DNA of 56,695 nt from an uncultured Collinsella sp. (GCA_958415525.1 CATYZE010000014.1:1-56695), one strand, 5' to 3'. Counted from the stretch's first letter, positions 8,243 through 17,848 are shown. Notes: generated by a model from the sequence alone, not told the origin. Program-made: numbers and translations.

Positions 8243-9144
8243 TAAAACCCGTGGCGCTCAAGGAAGCGGAAGGCTAGGCGGATCCAGGGACGGACTGCCA
8301 CTTGCTTGTCCTCGTTGTCGACCGCGGTGTTGGCGTTGCCGAGCGAAAGGCCATGGCCGCCCTGGTCAAAGACGTGCATCTCGCAAGCGACGCCCTCCTC
8401 GGCCATGCGCTGCGCAAACGGATAGACCTGCGCGATCGGCGCCGTCTTGTCGTCGGACACGCCCCACACAAAGGTCGGCGGCATCTGACGCGAAACATGC
8501 GTGGTGGGGCAGATATCAGCCAAATGCTCGTCAGTTGCCTCGCCACCCGTCACCATCGACAGATAGTCGTTGAGAAGATCGCGCCCCGTCTTGCCGCCCG
8601 TCTTGGGCACACGCAAGTCAATGCGCGGATCGCGCGTCTGCATGTCGCGCACATAGGCAAAGTCGAGCAATGGATAGCCCAGCACCACGGCATCGGGACG
8701 AATGTCGTCCGGACGCGCCCCGGCAAGTGCCGCAAAGGGGCCGGTCTTCCACTGTGTTGCCAGCGAGGCGCAAATCATGCCGCCAGCAGAAAAGCCCACG
8801 ACGCACACGCGCTTGGGATCGACATGCCACTCGTCGGCATTCGCACGCACCGTGGCGACCATCTTGGCGAGATCTGCCTGGGGGTGCGGAAAGCTCACGT
8901 CACCCGTAGAACTCGTGACATAGTTGAGCACAAAGGCCTGGTACCCGTGATCCAAAAATGCAAACGCCACGGGATCCTGCTCATGCGGAGCGATATGCGT
9001 AAACGCACCTCCGCCGCAGATAATCACGGCAGGGCGGCGGCCATTCGGTTTATCGGGCAGCGGCTCGGCACCCAAATACGTAAACGTCGCCGGATATTCC
9101 TCGGTCGGCTCCTCGCCCCACAGCGCACGGTTCTCGACAATCAT
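8242..9144 (-). CDS. Alpha/beta-hydrolase (BD-FAE/acetyl-esterase-like)
   Basis: 300 residues from the ATG at 9144, with GGGAG 8 bases upstream. Longer in-frame versions upstream cross the promoter region and lack a ribosome-binding site. Signatures are an oxyanion-loop segment PAVIICGGGAF, the nucleophile elbow GFSAGG, a conserved Asp in WGVSDDKTAP and the catalytic His in DQGGHGLS. No signal peptide is seen, so it is a cytoplasmic esterase or deacetylase, possibly acting on acetylated sugars. Its TAG stop touches the last hairpin of element A. Confidence 0.88.
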   Translation of the reverse strand: MIVENRALWGEEPTEEYPATFTYLGAEPLPDKPNGRRPAVIICGGGAFTHIAPHEQDPVAFAFLDHGYQAFVLNYVTSSTGDVSFPHPQADLAKMVATVRANADEWHVDPKRVCVVGFSAGGMICASLATQWKTGPFAALAGARPDDIRPDAVVLGYPLLDFAYVRDMQTRDPRIDLRVPKTGGKTGRDLLNDYLSMVTGGEATDEHLADICPTTHVSRQMPPTFVWGVSDDKTAPIAQVYPFAQRMAEEGVACEMHVFDQGGHGLSLGNANTAVDNEDKQVAVRPWIRLAFRFLERHGF

Positions 9145-9388
9145 ATGTGCTCCCTTCGCGCAAATTAAGCGCCCTTGTTTTTCGCCTTCAAGCGTACCCC
9201 ACTTGAACCCGTGGCGCAGAAACACGCCAGCAATAAGTTTCCCTTCAACTGATATATCACATAATCCCAGTTCAGAGGTATCGTTGAGCAGCGTAGAATA
9301 GGGGGTGTTGACCAAGCCGCGAAACACATATGAAACGTTTCCGGCAAACCAAACGCGCGATATGCGCCTATTTAAGTTGGAGGCAACT

Positions 9389-9952
9389 ATGGGTCTGCTC
9401 GATTCGCTTAAGTCCACCTTCACCTCGACCGGCGAGGCATCCGTTCCGCCCGCAGCAAGCTTCGCCACCCGCGAAGGCGTCATCTATGCCCCCGTCAACG
9501 GCGTGCTCGTCAACCTGGACGAGGTTCCCGACGAGACGATCGCCTCGGGCATGCTTGGCCAGGGCTATGGCATCGAGCCCATTACCGGCACCATCTATGC
9601 GCCCGCCAACGGCCGCATCGGCGCCACCACCGTCACCAACCACTCCATCGGCATGATTACCGAGGACGGCCTTCGCGTGTTCATCCATGTCGGCCTGGGC
9701 ACCGTGGAAATGAACGGCAAGGGTTTTGCCCGCTTTGTCGAGATGGGCGACACGGTCAAGGCCGGCCAGCCGCTCATCAGCTTCGATCGCGAGGCCATCA
9801 AGGCCGCCGGCCACGAGGACATCGTGACCGTCATCGTCTCCGAGCTCGATCGTCTTAAGAGCATCGACCATGTCGGCGAGTCCGGAACGCTTATCGGCGG
9901 CAACCCGCTCGTCAAGCTGGGCGACCCGCTGCTGGTAGCCAAGACCAAGTAG
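9389..9952 (+). CDS. crr: PTS system glucose-family IIA component
   Basis: 187 residues, stand-alone IIA(Glc) fold. YAPVNGVLVNLDEVPDETIASGMLGQGYGIEP matches the family start. TNHSIGMI carries the supporting His and VFIHVGLGTV the phosphorylated active-site His. It takes phosphate from HPr-P and passes it to an IIBC permease, which is not in this window. TTGGAGGCAACT precedes the ATG at 9389. It is transcribed alone, divergently from the esterase, and ended by the terminator at 9991. Confidence 0.93.
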   Translation: MGLLDSLKSTFTSTGEASVPPAASFATREGVIYAPVNGVLVNLDEVPDETIASGMLGQGYGIEPITGTIYAPANGRIGATTVTNHSIGMITEDGLRVFIHVGLGTVEMNGKGFARFVEMGDTVKAGQPLISFDREAIKAAGHEDIVTVIVSELDRLKSIDHVGESGTLIGGNPLVKLGDPLLVAKTK

Positions 9953-9990
9953 CCAGGCCCCGCGCCACACAGCCAAAAGGCACCTCGTCA

Positions 9991-10025
9991 AGCGCCCGCG
10001 ACCATTTGGCCGCGGGCGCTTTTCG
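9991..10025 (+). terminator. Intrinsic terminator of the IIA gene
   Basis: Stem GCGCCCGCG with CGCGGGCGC around ACCATTTGGC, followed by TTTT. Confidence 0.9.
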
Positions 10026-10133
10026 TTTGAAAAACCATCCCGCCAATGCCTTATCTGTATAGCCCAAATGAGCCGAGCTGCTAGAATATCGAACTGTATG
10101 GATAACTATCATTCAACCGTTATGGGAGGATAC

Positions 10134-11537
10134 GTGAACCGCACCAAAATCGCGCAGCTTTACGCCGATGCCGAGTCGCTTGGCGGCCAGACCGTCACCG
10201 TCGCCGGCTGGGTCAAGTCCATCCGCGACATGAAGAACTTTGGCTTTGTTACGCTCAACGACGGCAGCTGCTTCCGCGACCTGCAGGTCGTCATGAACCG
10301 CGAGGCGCTCGACAACTACGACGAGATCGCCCATCAAAACGTCTCGGCCGCACTCATTTGCACCGGCACCGTCAAGCTGACCCCCGATGCGCCCCAGCCT
10401 TTCGAGCTTTCTGCCACCTCCATCGAGGTCGAGGGCACGAGCGCCCCGGACTACCCGCTGCAGAAGAAGCGCGCAACCGTCGAGTTCCTGCGCACCCAGC
10501 AGCACCTGCGCCCGCGCACCAACCTGTTCCGCGCCGTGTTCCGCATCCGCTCTGTCGCGGCTGCCGCCATCCACCGCTTCTTCCAAGAGCAGGGCTTTGT
10601 CTACGTCAACACCCCCATCATCACCACGAGTGACTGCGAGGGCGCCGGCGAGATGTTCCGCGTGACCACGCTCGACCCCAAAAATCCGCCCCTCACCGAG
10701 TCCGGCGAGGTCGACTGGAGCCAGGACTTCTTTGGCAAGCATGCAAGCCTCACCGTGTCCGGCCAGCTCAATGCCGAGAACTTTGCCATGGCCTTTGGCG
10801 ACGTGTACACCTTTGGCCCCACCTTCCGTGCCGAGAACTCCAACACCACGCGCCACGCCGCCGAGTTTTGGATGATCGAGCCCGAGATGGCCTTCGCCGA
10901 CCTCAACGACTACATGGACAACGCCGAGGCCATGCTCAAGTATGTCCTCAAGGACGTCATGGCAACCTGCCCCGACGAGCTCAATATGCTCAACAAGTTT
11001 GTGGACAAGGGTCTGCTCGAGCGCCTGGACCATGTCGCCAACTCCGACTTTGCCCGCGTTACCTACACCGAGGCCGTCGAGATCCTGGAGCAGGCAGTCG
11101 CTGCTGGCCACCAGTTTGATTATCCCGTGAGCTGGGGCATCGACCTGCAAACCGAGCACGAGCGCTTCCTGACCGAGGAGCACTTTAAGCGCCCGACTTT
11201 TGTGACCGACTACCCGGCCGAGATCAAGGCCTTCTACATGCGCATGAACGAGGACGGCAAGACCGTCGCCGCCGCCGACTGCCTGGTTCCCGGTATCGGC
11301 GAGATTATCGGCGGCTCCCAGCGCGAGGAGCGCCTGGATCTGCTCGAAGCCCGCATCAAGGACCTGGGCATGAATCCCGAGCAGTACAAGTACTACCTTG
11401 ACCTTCGCCGCTACGGTTCCTGCAAGCACGCCGGCTACGGCCTGGGCTTCGAGCGCTTGGTCATGTATCTGACCGGTGTGGGCAACATCCGCGACGTCCT
11501 GCCGCACCCGCGCACCGTGGGCAACGCCGACTTCTAA
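10134..11537 (+). CDS. asnS: Asparaginyl-tRNA synthetase
   Basis: 467 residues, the usual AsnRS length. I chose the GTG at 10134 because GGGAGGA lies 3-6 bases upstream. The N-terminal OB domain (VTVAGWVKSIRDMKNFGFVTLNDG) binds the anticodon. The class II core shows motif 2 around FRAENSNTTRHAAEFWMIEPEM and motif 3 GYGLGFERLVMYLTG. It charges tRNA-Asn. It is monocistronic, with the terminator at 11579. A direct AsnRS means the Asp-tRNA(Asn) amidation route is not needed for Asn. Confidence 0.97.
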   Translation: MNRTKIAQLYADAESLGGQTVTVAGWVKSIRDMKNFGFVTLNDGSCFRDLQVVMNREALDNYDEIAHQNVSAALICTGTVKLTPDAPQPFELSATSIEVEGTSAPDYPLQKKRATVEFLRTQQHLRPRTNLFRAVFRIRSVAAAAIHRFFQEQGFVYVNTPIITTSDCEGAGEMFRVTTLDPKNPPLTESGEVDWSQDFFGKHASLTVSGQLNAENFAMAFGDVYTFGPTFRAENSNTTRHAAEFWMIEPEMAFADLNDYMDNAEAMLKYVLKDVMATCPDELNMLNKFVDKGLLERLDHVANSDFARVTYTEAVEILEQAVAAGHQFDYPVSWGIDLQTEHERFLTEEHFKRPTFVTDYPAEIKAFYMRMNEDGKTVAAADCLVPGIGEIIGGSQREERLDLLEARIKDLGMNPEQYKYYLDLRRYGSCKHAGYGLGFERLVMYLTGVGNIRDVLPHPRTVGNADF

Positions 11538-11578
11538 TCGCCACAGCGCCACCAAACGCGTTCCAGCGCATCACGCCA

Positions 11579-11610
11579 GCGCCTCTCGGCAAGCCGAGGG
11601 GCGCTTTTTT
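11579..11610 (+). terminator. Intrinsic terminator of asnS
   Basis: GCGCCTCTCGG pairs with CCGAGGGGCGC, followed by TTTTTT. Confidence 0.9.
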
Positions 11611-11786
11611 CAACAGCATCCGTCAAGCTTTTGGCAAGTATTTGGTCAGTTGAGCAGGGCTGTTGAAAACTCGACCCGCCGCTTGCCGACGGCTACCGAC
11701 CGCCCAGAGCGTCCTGCACCCCTGTGAAAGCCCCGCGTCCTAGGCTCCATACCGTCGCCACCCAAAACGGAAAGGACGTGGGCGCC

Positions 11787-12572
11787 ATGACCGAAACCGC
11801 TGTTGAAACTTACGAGACCACGACGAGGGGCGCCGCCTCGATGGCAGCCTATCGCGCCGTTCGCATCCTGCAACTATTAAGCGAAAACACCGGCGAGGAC
11901 AAGGCCATGCTTTCCGATGAGTTGATCCGGCGCCTCGCCCATCCCGACGACCCCGCCCGCATGCCCATCTCGGCGGCGCGGCGCAGCATCTACACCGCCA
12001 TCTCCGCACTTCGCCATGCCGGATACGAAATTGAGTACAAGCGCGGCGTGGGTTATCGGCTCTTGACCCGTCCGCTCACCGACGAAGAGATCATCCGGCT
12101 CCACGGTATGGTCATGCGCAACCGCTCTACACCCATCGCCATTCGAAAAAGCATGGCGCAGCACCTGGTCGCCATGGCGAGCGCCGACGTTCGCGGCTAC
12201 CTCGATGCACCCGAGCCCGCTCCAAGCGTGGGCGGCAAATCTACCAAGACCACGCACACGCCTGTCAAGCGCATCGATGCCTGCGAGCTCATCGAGCAGG
12301 CCATCGACCACGGAACCACAGTGAGTTTTGATATTTCGAGTGTCACGGCACGCGGAGAGGTCGAAGTGGCACGGATGACACTCCGGCCCTTTGCCATCAA
12401 GCAACGAGACGGCATCTCGTATTTGCTGGGAACGGTCTATGACGCGCGAGGCGCCGACGACACGCTGCGCACCGTTGAGATCGGCCGCATGAGAAACGTC
12501 ACCACACGTCTCCTCGACGGCAAGAAGCTCTTCGCCGCCCTGGACGAGGACGACGCCGCCTCCGCCGCATAA
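11787..12572 (+). CDS. HTH/WYL-like transcriptional regulator
   Basis: 261 residues. The first 110 are helix-turn-helix-like: AYRAVRILQLLSENTGEDKAMLSDELIRRL, then SAARRSIYTAISALRHAGYEIEYKRGVGYRL. The last 90 (ELIEQAIDHGTTVSFDISS...RPFAIKQRDGISYLLGTVYDAR...RTVEIGRMRNVTTRL) have the layout of a WYL ligand-binding domain without a literal W-Y-L. The protein is likely a local DNA-binding regulator; its targets are unknown, and the downstream ABC operon is a candidate. AAAGGA lies 10 bases before the ATG. Confidence 0.75.
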   Translation: MTETAVETYETTTRGAASMAAYRAVRILQLLSENTGEDKAMLSDELIRRLAHPDDPARMPISAARRSIYTAISALRHAGYEIEYKRGVGYRLLTRPLTDEEIIRLHGMVMRNRSTPIAIRKSMAQHLVAMASADVRGYLDAPEPAPSVGGKSTKTTHTPVKRIDACELIEQAIDHGTTVSFDISSVTARGEVEVARMTLRPFAIKQRDGISYLLGTVYDARGADDTLRTVEIGRMRNVTTRLLDGKKLFAALDEDDAASAA

Positions 12573-12641
12573 GACCCTCCGCCGTCCATTCGACTACCCG
12601 TACCGCCCATCCGGTTCTGTATTAAAAAACCCGCCAGGCTG

Positions 12642-12669
12642 TTGTAAAAATGGACATCAGCGCTACTAT
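12642..12669 (+). promoter_or_regulatory. Promoter of the ABC uptake operon
   Basis: TTGTAA (12642-12647), a 16-base spacer, then TACTAT (12664-12669). A TGCACT-N7-AGTGCA hairpin (12679-12697) lies just downstream and could be an operator or leader hairpin. Confidence 0.55.
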
Positions 12670-12732
12670 AGTTCCACTTGCACTTTGTCCCAGTGCAGTG
12701 TTTCCAGCCATTTTTATACTGGGGGTAATGAT

Positions 12733-13713
12733 ATGAAGGACATCACCATCAGCCGCAGGAGCCTTCTGGTCTCCGCCGGCCTGCTCGCGCTCGCCCCGCT
12801 TGCCGGATGCGGTGGCAACTCTGGTTCCGGCTCTGCAGCCGCCGGCTCCGACTACACCATCGGCGTTCTGCAACTCACCGAGCACTCCGCACTCGATGCC
12901 GCCAACGACGGCTTTGTCAAGGCCATCAAGGAGAGCGGCCTTAAGGTCAAGATCGACCAGAAGAACGCCCAGAACGACCAGTCCACGTGTAAGTCCATTG
13001 CCGACAAGTTTGTGGGCGACAACGTCAACCTGATTTATGCCATCGCCACGCCCGCCGCGCAGGCTGCCGCCGGCGCCACGGCCGATATCCCCATCGTGGG
13101 CTGTGCCATCACCGACTACGCCGCCTCCGGCCTGGTCCAGGACAACGACAAGCCCGGCACCAACGTCACCGGCGCTTCCGACCTCACCCCGGTCGCCGAG
13201 CAGCTCGAGATGATGCAGAAGGTCCTGCCCGACGTTAAAAAGGTCGGCCTGCTCTACTGCACCGCCGAGTCCAACTCCGACGTCCAGATCAAGGCCGCCA
13301 AGAAGGAGCTCGACAAGCTGGGCCTCGAGTACACTGACTTCACCGTCTCGAGCTCCAACGAGATTCAGTCCGTCGTCGAGTCTGCCGTGGGCAAGGTCGA
13401 CGCGCTGTACTCCCCCACTGACAACACCATCGCCGCGGGCGCTTCGCAGGTCGGCCAGATCTGCAAGGAGAATAAGCTCCCCTTCGTGACCGGCGAGGAG
13501 GGTATGTGCATGGCCGGCGGCCTGTTCACCCTCTCCATCAACTATAAGGACCTGGGCTACGCCGCGGGCGAGATGGCCGTTAAGATCCTGAAGGGCGAGG
13601 CCAAGCCCGAGGATATGCCGATCAAGCACCTCTCGAGCAAGGACCTGGTCGTCGTCAAGAACGACGAGATGGCCGCGGCCCTAGGCATCGACCTTTCCGC
13701 TCTGGACGAGTAG
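12733..13713 (+). CDS. ABC transporter substrate-binding lipoprotein (ABC_sub_bind/BMP-related)
   Basis: 326 residues. The N-terminus has twin Arg-like basic residues, a hydrophobic stretch and the lipobox LAGC near residue 26, so it should be a lipid-anchored receptor. The body (YTIGVLQLTEHSALDAANDGF, GKVDALYSPTDNTIAAG, LPFVTGEEGMCMAGGLFTLSINYKDLGYAAG) is the periplasmic-binding fold of the ABC_sub_bind family, which includes TrpX-type receptors. It works with the permease at 13918 and ATPase at 14834. Substrate is unknown; tryptophan or a related ligand is one possibility. Confidence 0.9.
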   Translation: MKDITISRRSLLVSAGLLALAPLAGCGGNSGSGSAAAGSDYTIGVLQLTEHSALDAANDGFVKAIKESGLKVKIDQKNAQNDQSTCKSIADKFVGDNVNLIYAIATPAAQAAAGATADIPIVGCAITDYAASGLVQDNDKPGTNVTGASDLTPVAEQLEMMQKVLPDVKKVGLLYCTAESNSDVQIKAAKKELDKLGLEYTDFTVSSSNEIQSVVESAVGKVDALYSPTDNTIAAGASQVGQICKENKLPFVTGEEGMCMAGGLFTLSINYKDLGYAAGEMAVKILKGEAKPEDMPIKHLSSKDLVVVKNDEMAAALGIDLSALDE

Positions 13714-13784
13714 CGCCATGCGCGGTAACGCGTCTAGGGCCCGCACGCGCGCCACAGCCGCGTTATTCAATATCTGAGTCCTTG

Positions 13785-13813
13785 GGGCGAACGCCAAAGA
13801 CCGGCGTTCGCCC
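13785..13813 (+). terminator. Hairpin between receptor and permease genes
   Basis: GGGCGAACGCC pairs perfectly with GGCGTTCGCCC; it is followed by TGCTTGTTT, not a solid T run. This is probably a partial terminator or mRNA-stabilising hairpin that lets the receptor be made in excess. Confidence 0.6.
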
Positions 13814-13917
13814 TGCTTGTTTCGGATGAGACAAAACATCCGTCCGCAACTCTTTTATGCATTGTTACCGCTATCATGGTGACTCACGTGTCCACCCTAT
13901 CCTAGGAGGTATGAAGC

Positions 13918-14841
13918 ATGCTCATTGCATTGCAGGGCGCCGTTTCGCAGGGCGTCCTCTGGGGCATTATGGTGCTTGGCGTGTTTATCACGTTCCGCCT
14001 GCTCGACATCCCCGATATGACCTGTGACGGCAGCTTTGCCCTCGGCGGCTGTGTCTGCGCCGTGCTCATCGTCAACAATAACGTCGACCCCTTGCTCGCC
14101 GTGCTGGCCGGCATGTGTGCCGGCGCCATCGCGGGCGCCGTCACGGGCATCTTGACCACCGTCTTTGAGATTCCCGCAATCCTCGCCGGAATCCTTACGC
14201 AGATCAGTCTGTGGTCCATCAACCTGCGCATCATGGGCAAGTCCAACACGCCCATCCTTGCCAAGGGCACTATCTTCTCATCCGTCAGCAACATGACGGG
14301 CCTGCCGCAGTCCACTGTTGCCATTATCCTAGGCATTGTGCTGGCCGTGGCCATCGTCGCCATCCTGTACTGGTTCTTTGGCACCGAGATCGGCTCGGCG
14401 CTGCGTGCCACCGGCAACAACGAGTACATGATCCGCGCCCTGGGCGTTAACACCAACACCACCAAAATGATCGCCCTCGTGCTCTCCAACGCTCTCATTG
14501 GCCTTTCGGGCGCGCTCATCTGCCAGAGCCAGAAGTATGCCGACATTGGCATGGGCACCGGCGCCATCGTTATCGGTCTTGCCGCCATCGTCATCGGCGA
14601 GGTGCTCGGTCGCCTGCTGCCCGGCGGCCTCACGCAGTTTAGCGTCCGTCTTGCCTCCGCCGTCTTTGGCTCCGTGGTGTACTTCCTTATCCGCGCCATC
14701 GTGCTGCAGCTGGGCATGGACGCCAACGACATGAAGCTGCTCTCTGCCGTGATCGTCGCCGTGGCCCTGTGCGTGCCCGTGGTTTGGGAGCGCTATAAGC
14801 TCCGCAGCTCCTACACGAAGGGAGATGAGGCAGATGCTTAA
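13918..14841 (+). CDS. ABC transporter permease (BPD_transp_2 type)
   Basis: 307 residues, about 8-9 membrane segments. LLDIPDMTCDGSFALGGCVCAVLI and LRATGNNEYMIRALGVNTNTTKMIALVLSNALIGLSGAL are typical of the branched-chain amino-acid/TrpY-like permease family. The second region contains the EAA-like coupling loop. GGAGGT sits 7 bases before ATG 13918. The gene overlaps the ATPase gene by 8 bases (ATGCTTAA), so the two are translationally coupled. Confidence 0.92.
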   Translation: MLIALQGAVSQGVLWGIMVLGVFITFRLLDIPDMTCDGSFALGGCVCAVLIVNNNVDPLLAVLAGMCAGAIAGAVTGILTTVFEIPAILAGILTQISLWSINLRIMGKSNTPILAKGTIFSSVSNMTGLPQSTVAIILGIVLAVAIVAILYWFFGTEIGSALRATGNNEYMIRALGVNTNTTKMIALVLSNALIGLSGALICQSQKYADIGMGTGAIVIGLAAIVIGEVLGRLLPGGLTQFSVRLASAVFGSVVYFLIRAIVLQLGMDANDMKLLSAVIVAVALCVPVVWERYKLRSSYTKGDEADA

Positions 14842-15628
14842 GCTCTCGCACGTCAAGAAGACCTTTAACAAGGGCACCGTCACCGAGAAGCGCGCGCTCA
14901 CCGGCGTCGACCTCACCCTCAACGATGGCGACTTTGTAACCGTGATCGGCGGCAACGGCGCCGGCAAGTCCACGCTGCTCAATATGATCGCCGGCGTGTA
15001 TCCGCTCGATTCGGGTGTTATTGAGCTCGACGGCACCGACATCTCGCGTCTGAGCGAGTCGCAACGCGCCAAGTACCTGGGCCGTGTGTTCCAGGATCCC
15101 ATGCGCGGCACCGCAGCCGACATGCAAATTGCCGAGAACCTGGCCCTCGCCAAGCGCCGCGGCCAGCGTCGCGGCCTTTCGTGGGGCGTCACCAAGGCCG
15201 AGAAAGACGAGTACGTTGAACTGCTCAAGCGCCTGGACCTCGGTCTGGACACGCGTCTCAACGCCAAGGTCGGCCTGCTCTCGGGCGGCCAGCGCCAGGC
15301 ACTCACCCTGCTGATGGCCACGCTCACCAAGCCGCGCCTGCTGCTGCTCGACGAGCACACGGCGGCCCTCGACCCCAAGACGGCCTCTAAGGTGCTCAAC
15401 CTGACCGAGGAGATCGTCGACGAGAACCGCCTGACCACGCTCATGGTCACGCACAACATGAACGACGCCATCCGTCTGGGCAACCGTCTGATCATGATGC
15501 ACGAGGGCCACGTGATCTACGACGTGGCGGGCGACGAGAAAAAGTCGCTCACCGTGGCCGACCTGCTTCAGAAGTTTGAGGAGGTCTCGGGCGGCGAGCT
15601 CGCCAACGACCGCATGCTGCTGAGCTAA
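14834..15628 (+). CDS. ABC transporter ATP-binding protein
   Basis: 264 residues. Walker A is GGNGAGKST, the signature is LLSGGQRQAL, Walker B LLLLDEHTAALD, and the switch His is in MVTHNMNDA. The ATG at 14834 is chosen because GGAG lies 9 bases upstream; an ATG three codons earlier overlaps that site. It energises the permease encoded just upstream. The transcript ends at the hairpin at 15639. Confidence 0.95.
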   Translation: MLKLSHVKKTFNKGTVTEKRALTGVDLTLNDGDFVTVIGGNGAGKSTLLNMIAGVYPLDSGVIELDGTDISRLSESQRAKYLGRVFQDPMRGTAADMQIAENLALAKRRGQRRGLSWGVTKAEKDEYVELLKRLDLGLDTRLNAKVGLLSGGQRQALTLLMATLTKPRLLLLDEHTAALDPKTASKVLNLTEEIVDENRLTTLMVTHNMNDAIRLGNRLIMMHEGHVIYDVAGDEKKSLTVADLLQKFEEVSGGELANDRMLLS

Positions 15629-15638
15629 CACCTTGGAA

Positions 15639-15680
15639 AACCACCACAAAGGGGACAAGCACCTTTGTGGTGGTTTTTAG
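15639..15680 (+). terminator. GGGGAC-loop palindrome acting as terminator
   Basis: The 14-bp perfect stem at 15639-15652/15662-15675 (AACCACCACAAAGG) encloses the loop GGACAAGCA and is followed by TTTTT. A near-identical hairpin with changed stem bases is at 18615-18653. Confidence 0.9.
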
Positions 15681-15701
15681 TTACGAACTAAGGAGAGTGA
15701 C

Positions 15702-17720
15702 ATGAAAAGACTCCTCCCCCGCCTTGCACTGACCACCGCACTGCTTGCCGGCGCGCTCGCCGGCGCTCCCAGTTTCGCTTTCGCGGGCAGCCTGCCCGGG
15801 GTCATCAACGGCGACGTAACCGTCATGCACACCAACGACATCCACGGCAGCTACAAGTACAGCTACAACGCGAGCAAGGGCTCCGACACCGTCGGCTTTG
15901 ACGGACTGGCGGTTCTCTATAGCGCCCAAGACGCTACCCCCGATCTGTTACTCGATGCGGGCGACACCTTCCACGGGCAGTCCTTCGCCACCATGAGCGA
16001 GGGCAAGAGCATCGCCGAGCTCATGGACACCTTCTATGCAGACGGCTATGATGCCACGACGCCGGGCAATCATGACTGGAGCTATGGCGCGGACAAGCTT
16101 CGCACCATGACCGGCTATAGCACGACCAGCTCGCCCTTCGCTATGCTTTGCGCGAATGCAACGTCTGCCAACGGCGTATGGAGCTCAAGCTTCACCAAGA
16201 CTCTCAACCGGACCTGGAAGGACAACGAGGGCGCCTCCACGTTCGACTACCAGATCAAAGTCGGCGTCGTGGGCGCCATGGACGAGTCGTTGGGCTCCTC
16301 GCTGCGCGCAGACTTGGTTGCGGGTACCAGCTTCTCGAGTGCCGTCAGCGCCATCAATGCCGAGGCGAAGCGACTGCGCGAGAACGAAGGCTGCAACGTG
16401 GTCGTCTGCATCGCGCACACGCTCAACGCTAAGACCTTTGCCGCGCAGCTCGACGGCGTCGATGCCCTTATCGCAGGCCACGAGCACATCAACCTGGACG
16501 AAAACGTGACGGGTGCCGACGGCAAGCCGGTCCGCGTCGTCGAGGCCGGCAGTGCTTTTGCCGAGGTGGGACTGCTTTCCATCCCCTATGAGTACGACAC
16601 GAATGGCACCGAGACAACTGACGATGACGTGATAACGGTACCCGCGGGCGAAAGCGTCGAGAAGCTCTACACCGCCAAGGACGTGAATGATCTTTTGGCA
16701 GACCCCAACAACCAGAACCTCCTTAACGAGGTCCGCAACACCAAAATCAAGCCGCTCGACGACGACTTTGAAGCCGCATCGAACGAGGTGCTCGGCACAT
16801 CTGCCGCCGACTATTTCTACGGCGAGGACGCATCTGGCACGCACGGCTGGGAGATGGTACGCACCACCGATTTCCGCCCCAGCAAGACAGGTGACACCAC
16901 CAAGGCACAGACCATCGGCCACGTAATCTGCGGCTCCTATCTTGACCTGACGGGCGCGGACCTTGCCATCGAAAACGCAGGCGGCATCCGCGGTGGCATT
17001 GCGGCGGGAAATGTGACCGCCGGCAACGTCATCGCCATCTCGCCCTACGGCAACACCGTGGAAACCTGGACCATGACCGGCGCGGACTTCCTCGCCGCGC
17101 TTGGGCACTCGCTGCAGATCAGCGACAAATGCAACACCATCTACGAACTGCAGCAAGCCTACGTAGCGGCGGGCCACACCGAGCAGGAGGCCCAAGACGA
17201 GTACACGATGCCCAACGACTCCGGCAGCGTCCTTTCCTTTGGCGGCATCAACGTGACCATCGACTGGACACAGACCGAGGGCAAGCGCATCGTGAGCGCC
17301 ACGCTCACCAAGGACGGCACCGCGCTCGACCCCGCCAAGACCTATACCGTCGCCACCAACAACTACATCATCACCAATACGACCGACTTCCCCACCTTCG
17401 CAAACGCCACCAAGCACACCGAATGGGGCACGTGCGAGGCGGCGCTGAGGGCACTGATTGGTCAAAGCGACTGGGAAAACAAGATGGCCTCGCTCGCGGG
17501 CACCATCAGCTTTTGCTCCGCCGAGAACCCCGCGCCCACGCCGATCCCGGCGCCCGAGCCCTCGTCTAAGACGGATACGACGACCACGACGGTCATCACC
17601 AAGAAGACGACCGGCAAGCTCGCCGCAACGGGAGACCGCACGCTTGTCGTAGTCGGCGCATGCCTTATCGGCGGCATCGTCATCATCATTCTCGGCATTA
17701 TCTGGAAGCGTCGCCGCTAA
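15702..17720 (+). CDS. Cell-wall-anchored 5'-nucleotidase/cyclic phosphodiesterase (UshA-like)
   Basis: 672 residues. A signal peptide (residues 1-29, ending near SFAFAG) is followed by a metallophosphatase domain with VMHTNDIHG, LLDAGDTFHGQ, TTPGNHDWSYG, IAHTL and ALIAGHEHINLDE. The C-terminal 5'-nucleotidase domain contains LAIENAGGIRGG and ISPYGNTVETW. A Pro/Ser/Thr linker then leads to LAATGD, a hydrophobic helix and KRRR, i.e. an LAxTG sortase signal (class E type, common in Actinobacteria). It should hydrolyse extracellular nucleotides to salvage nucleosides and phosphate. It is monocistronic. Confidence 0.93.
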   Translation: MKRLLPRLALTTALLAGALAGAPSFAFAGSLPGVINGDVTVMHTNDIHGSYKYSYNASKGSDTVGFDGLAVLYSAQDATPDLLLDAGDTFHGQSFATMSEGKSIAELMDTFYADGYDATTPGNHDWSYGADKLRTMTGYSTTSSPFAMLCANATSANGVWSSSFTKTLNRTWKDNEGASTFDYQIKVGVVGAMDESLGSSLRADLVAGTSFSSAVSAINAEAKRLRENEGCNVVVCIAHTLNAKTFAAQLDGVDALIAGHEHINLDENVTGADGKPVRVVEAGSAFAEVGLLSIPYEYDTNGTETTDDDVITVPAGESVEKLYTAKDVNDLLADPNNQNLLNEVRNTKIKPLDDDFEAASNEVLGTSAADYFYGEDASGTHGWEMVRTTDFRPSKTGDTTKAQTIGHVICGSYLDLTGADLAIENAGGIRGGIAAGNVTAGNVIAISPYGNTVETWTMTGADFLAALGHSLQISDKCNTIYELQQAYVAAGHTEQEAQDEYTMPNDSGSVLSFGGINVTIDWTQTEGKRIVSATLTKDGTALDPAKTYTVATNNYIITNTTDFPTFANATKHTEWGTCEAALRALIGQSDWENKMASLAGTISFCSAENPAPTPIPAPEPSSKTDTTTTTVITKKTTGKLAATGDRTLVVVGACLIGGIVIIILGIIWKRRR

Positions 17721-17773
17721 GCCAGGCGCCGGGCCTCGCCGCCCACACCTCGTAAACCCTATATCGAGCACAG

Positions 17774-17804
17774 AAGCCCGTCCGAATTTGATCGGACGGG
17801 CTTC
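17774..17804 (+). terminator. Intrinsic terminator of the nucleotidase gene
   Basis: AGCCCGTCCGA pairs with TCGGACGGGCT around ATTTGA, followed by TCTT. Confidence 0.85.
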
Positions 17805-17848
17805 TTGGTGGGTATCATGGTTGGATGATCATGAGGAGGTTTCCCTAC

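Noticed and set aside
7950..8261. 103-codon minus-strand frame
   Set aside because: It lies across structured element A, whose sequence is explained by RNA/DNA structure; copy B does not keep the frame.
10113..11555. 480-codon open frame antisense to asnS
   Set aside because: It mirrors a certain asnS gene. Long open antisense frames are expected at this GC content and its translation (Val/Gly/His-rich) resembles no protein.
12733..15628. Naming the ABC operon trpXYZ
   Set aside because: Family fits, but no T-box or Trp-specific context; substrate left open.
16185..17771. 528-codon frame antisense to the 5'-nucleotidase gene
   Set aside because: Same GC artefact; the + frame has signal peptide, catalytic motifs and sortase signal.
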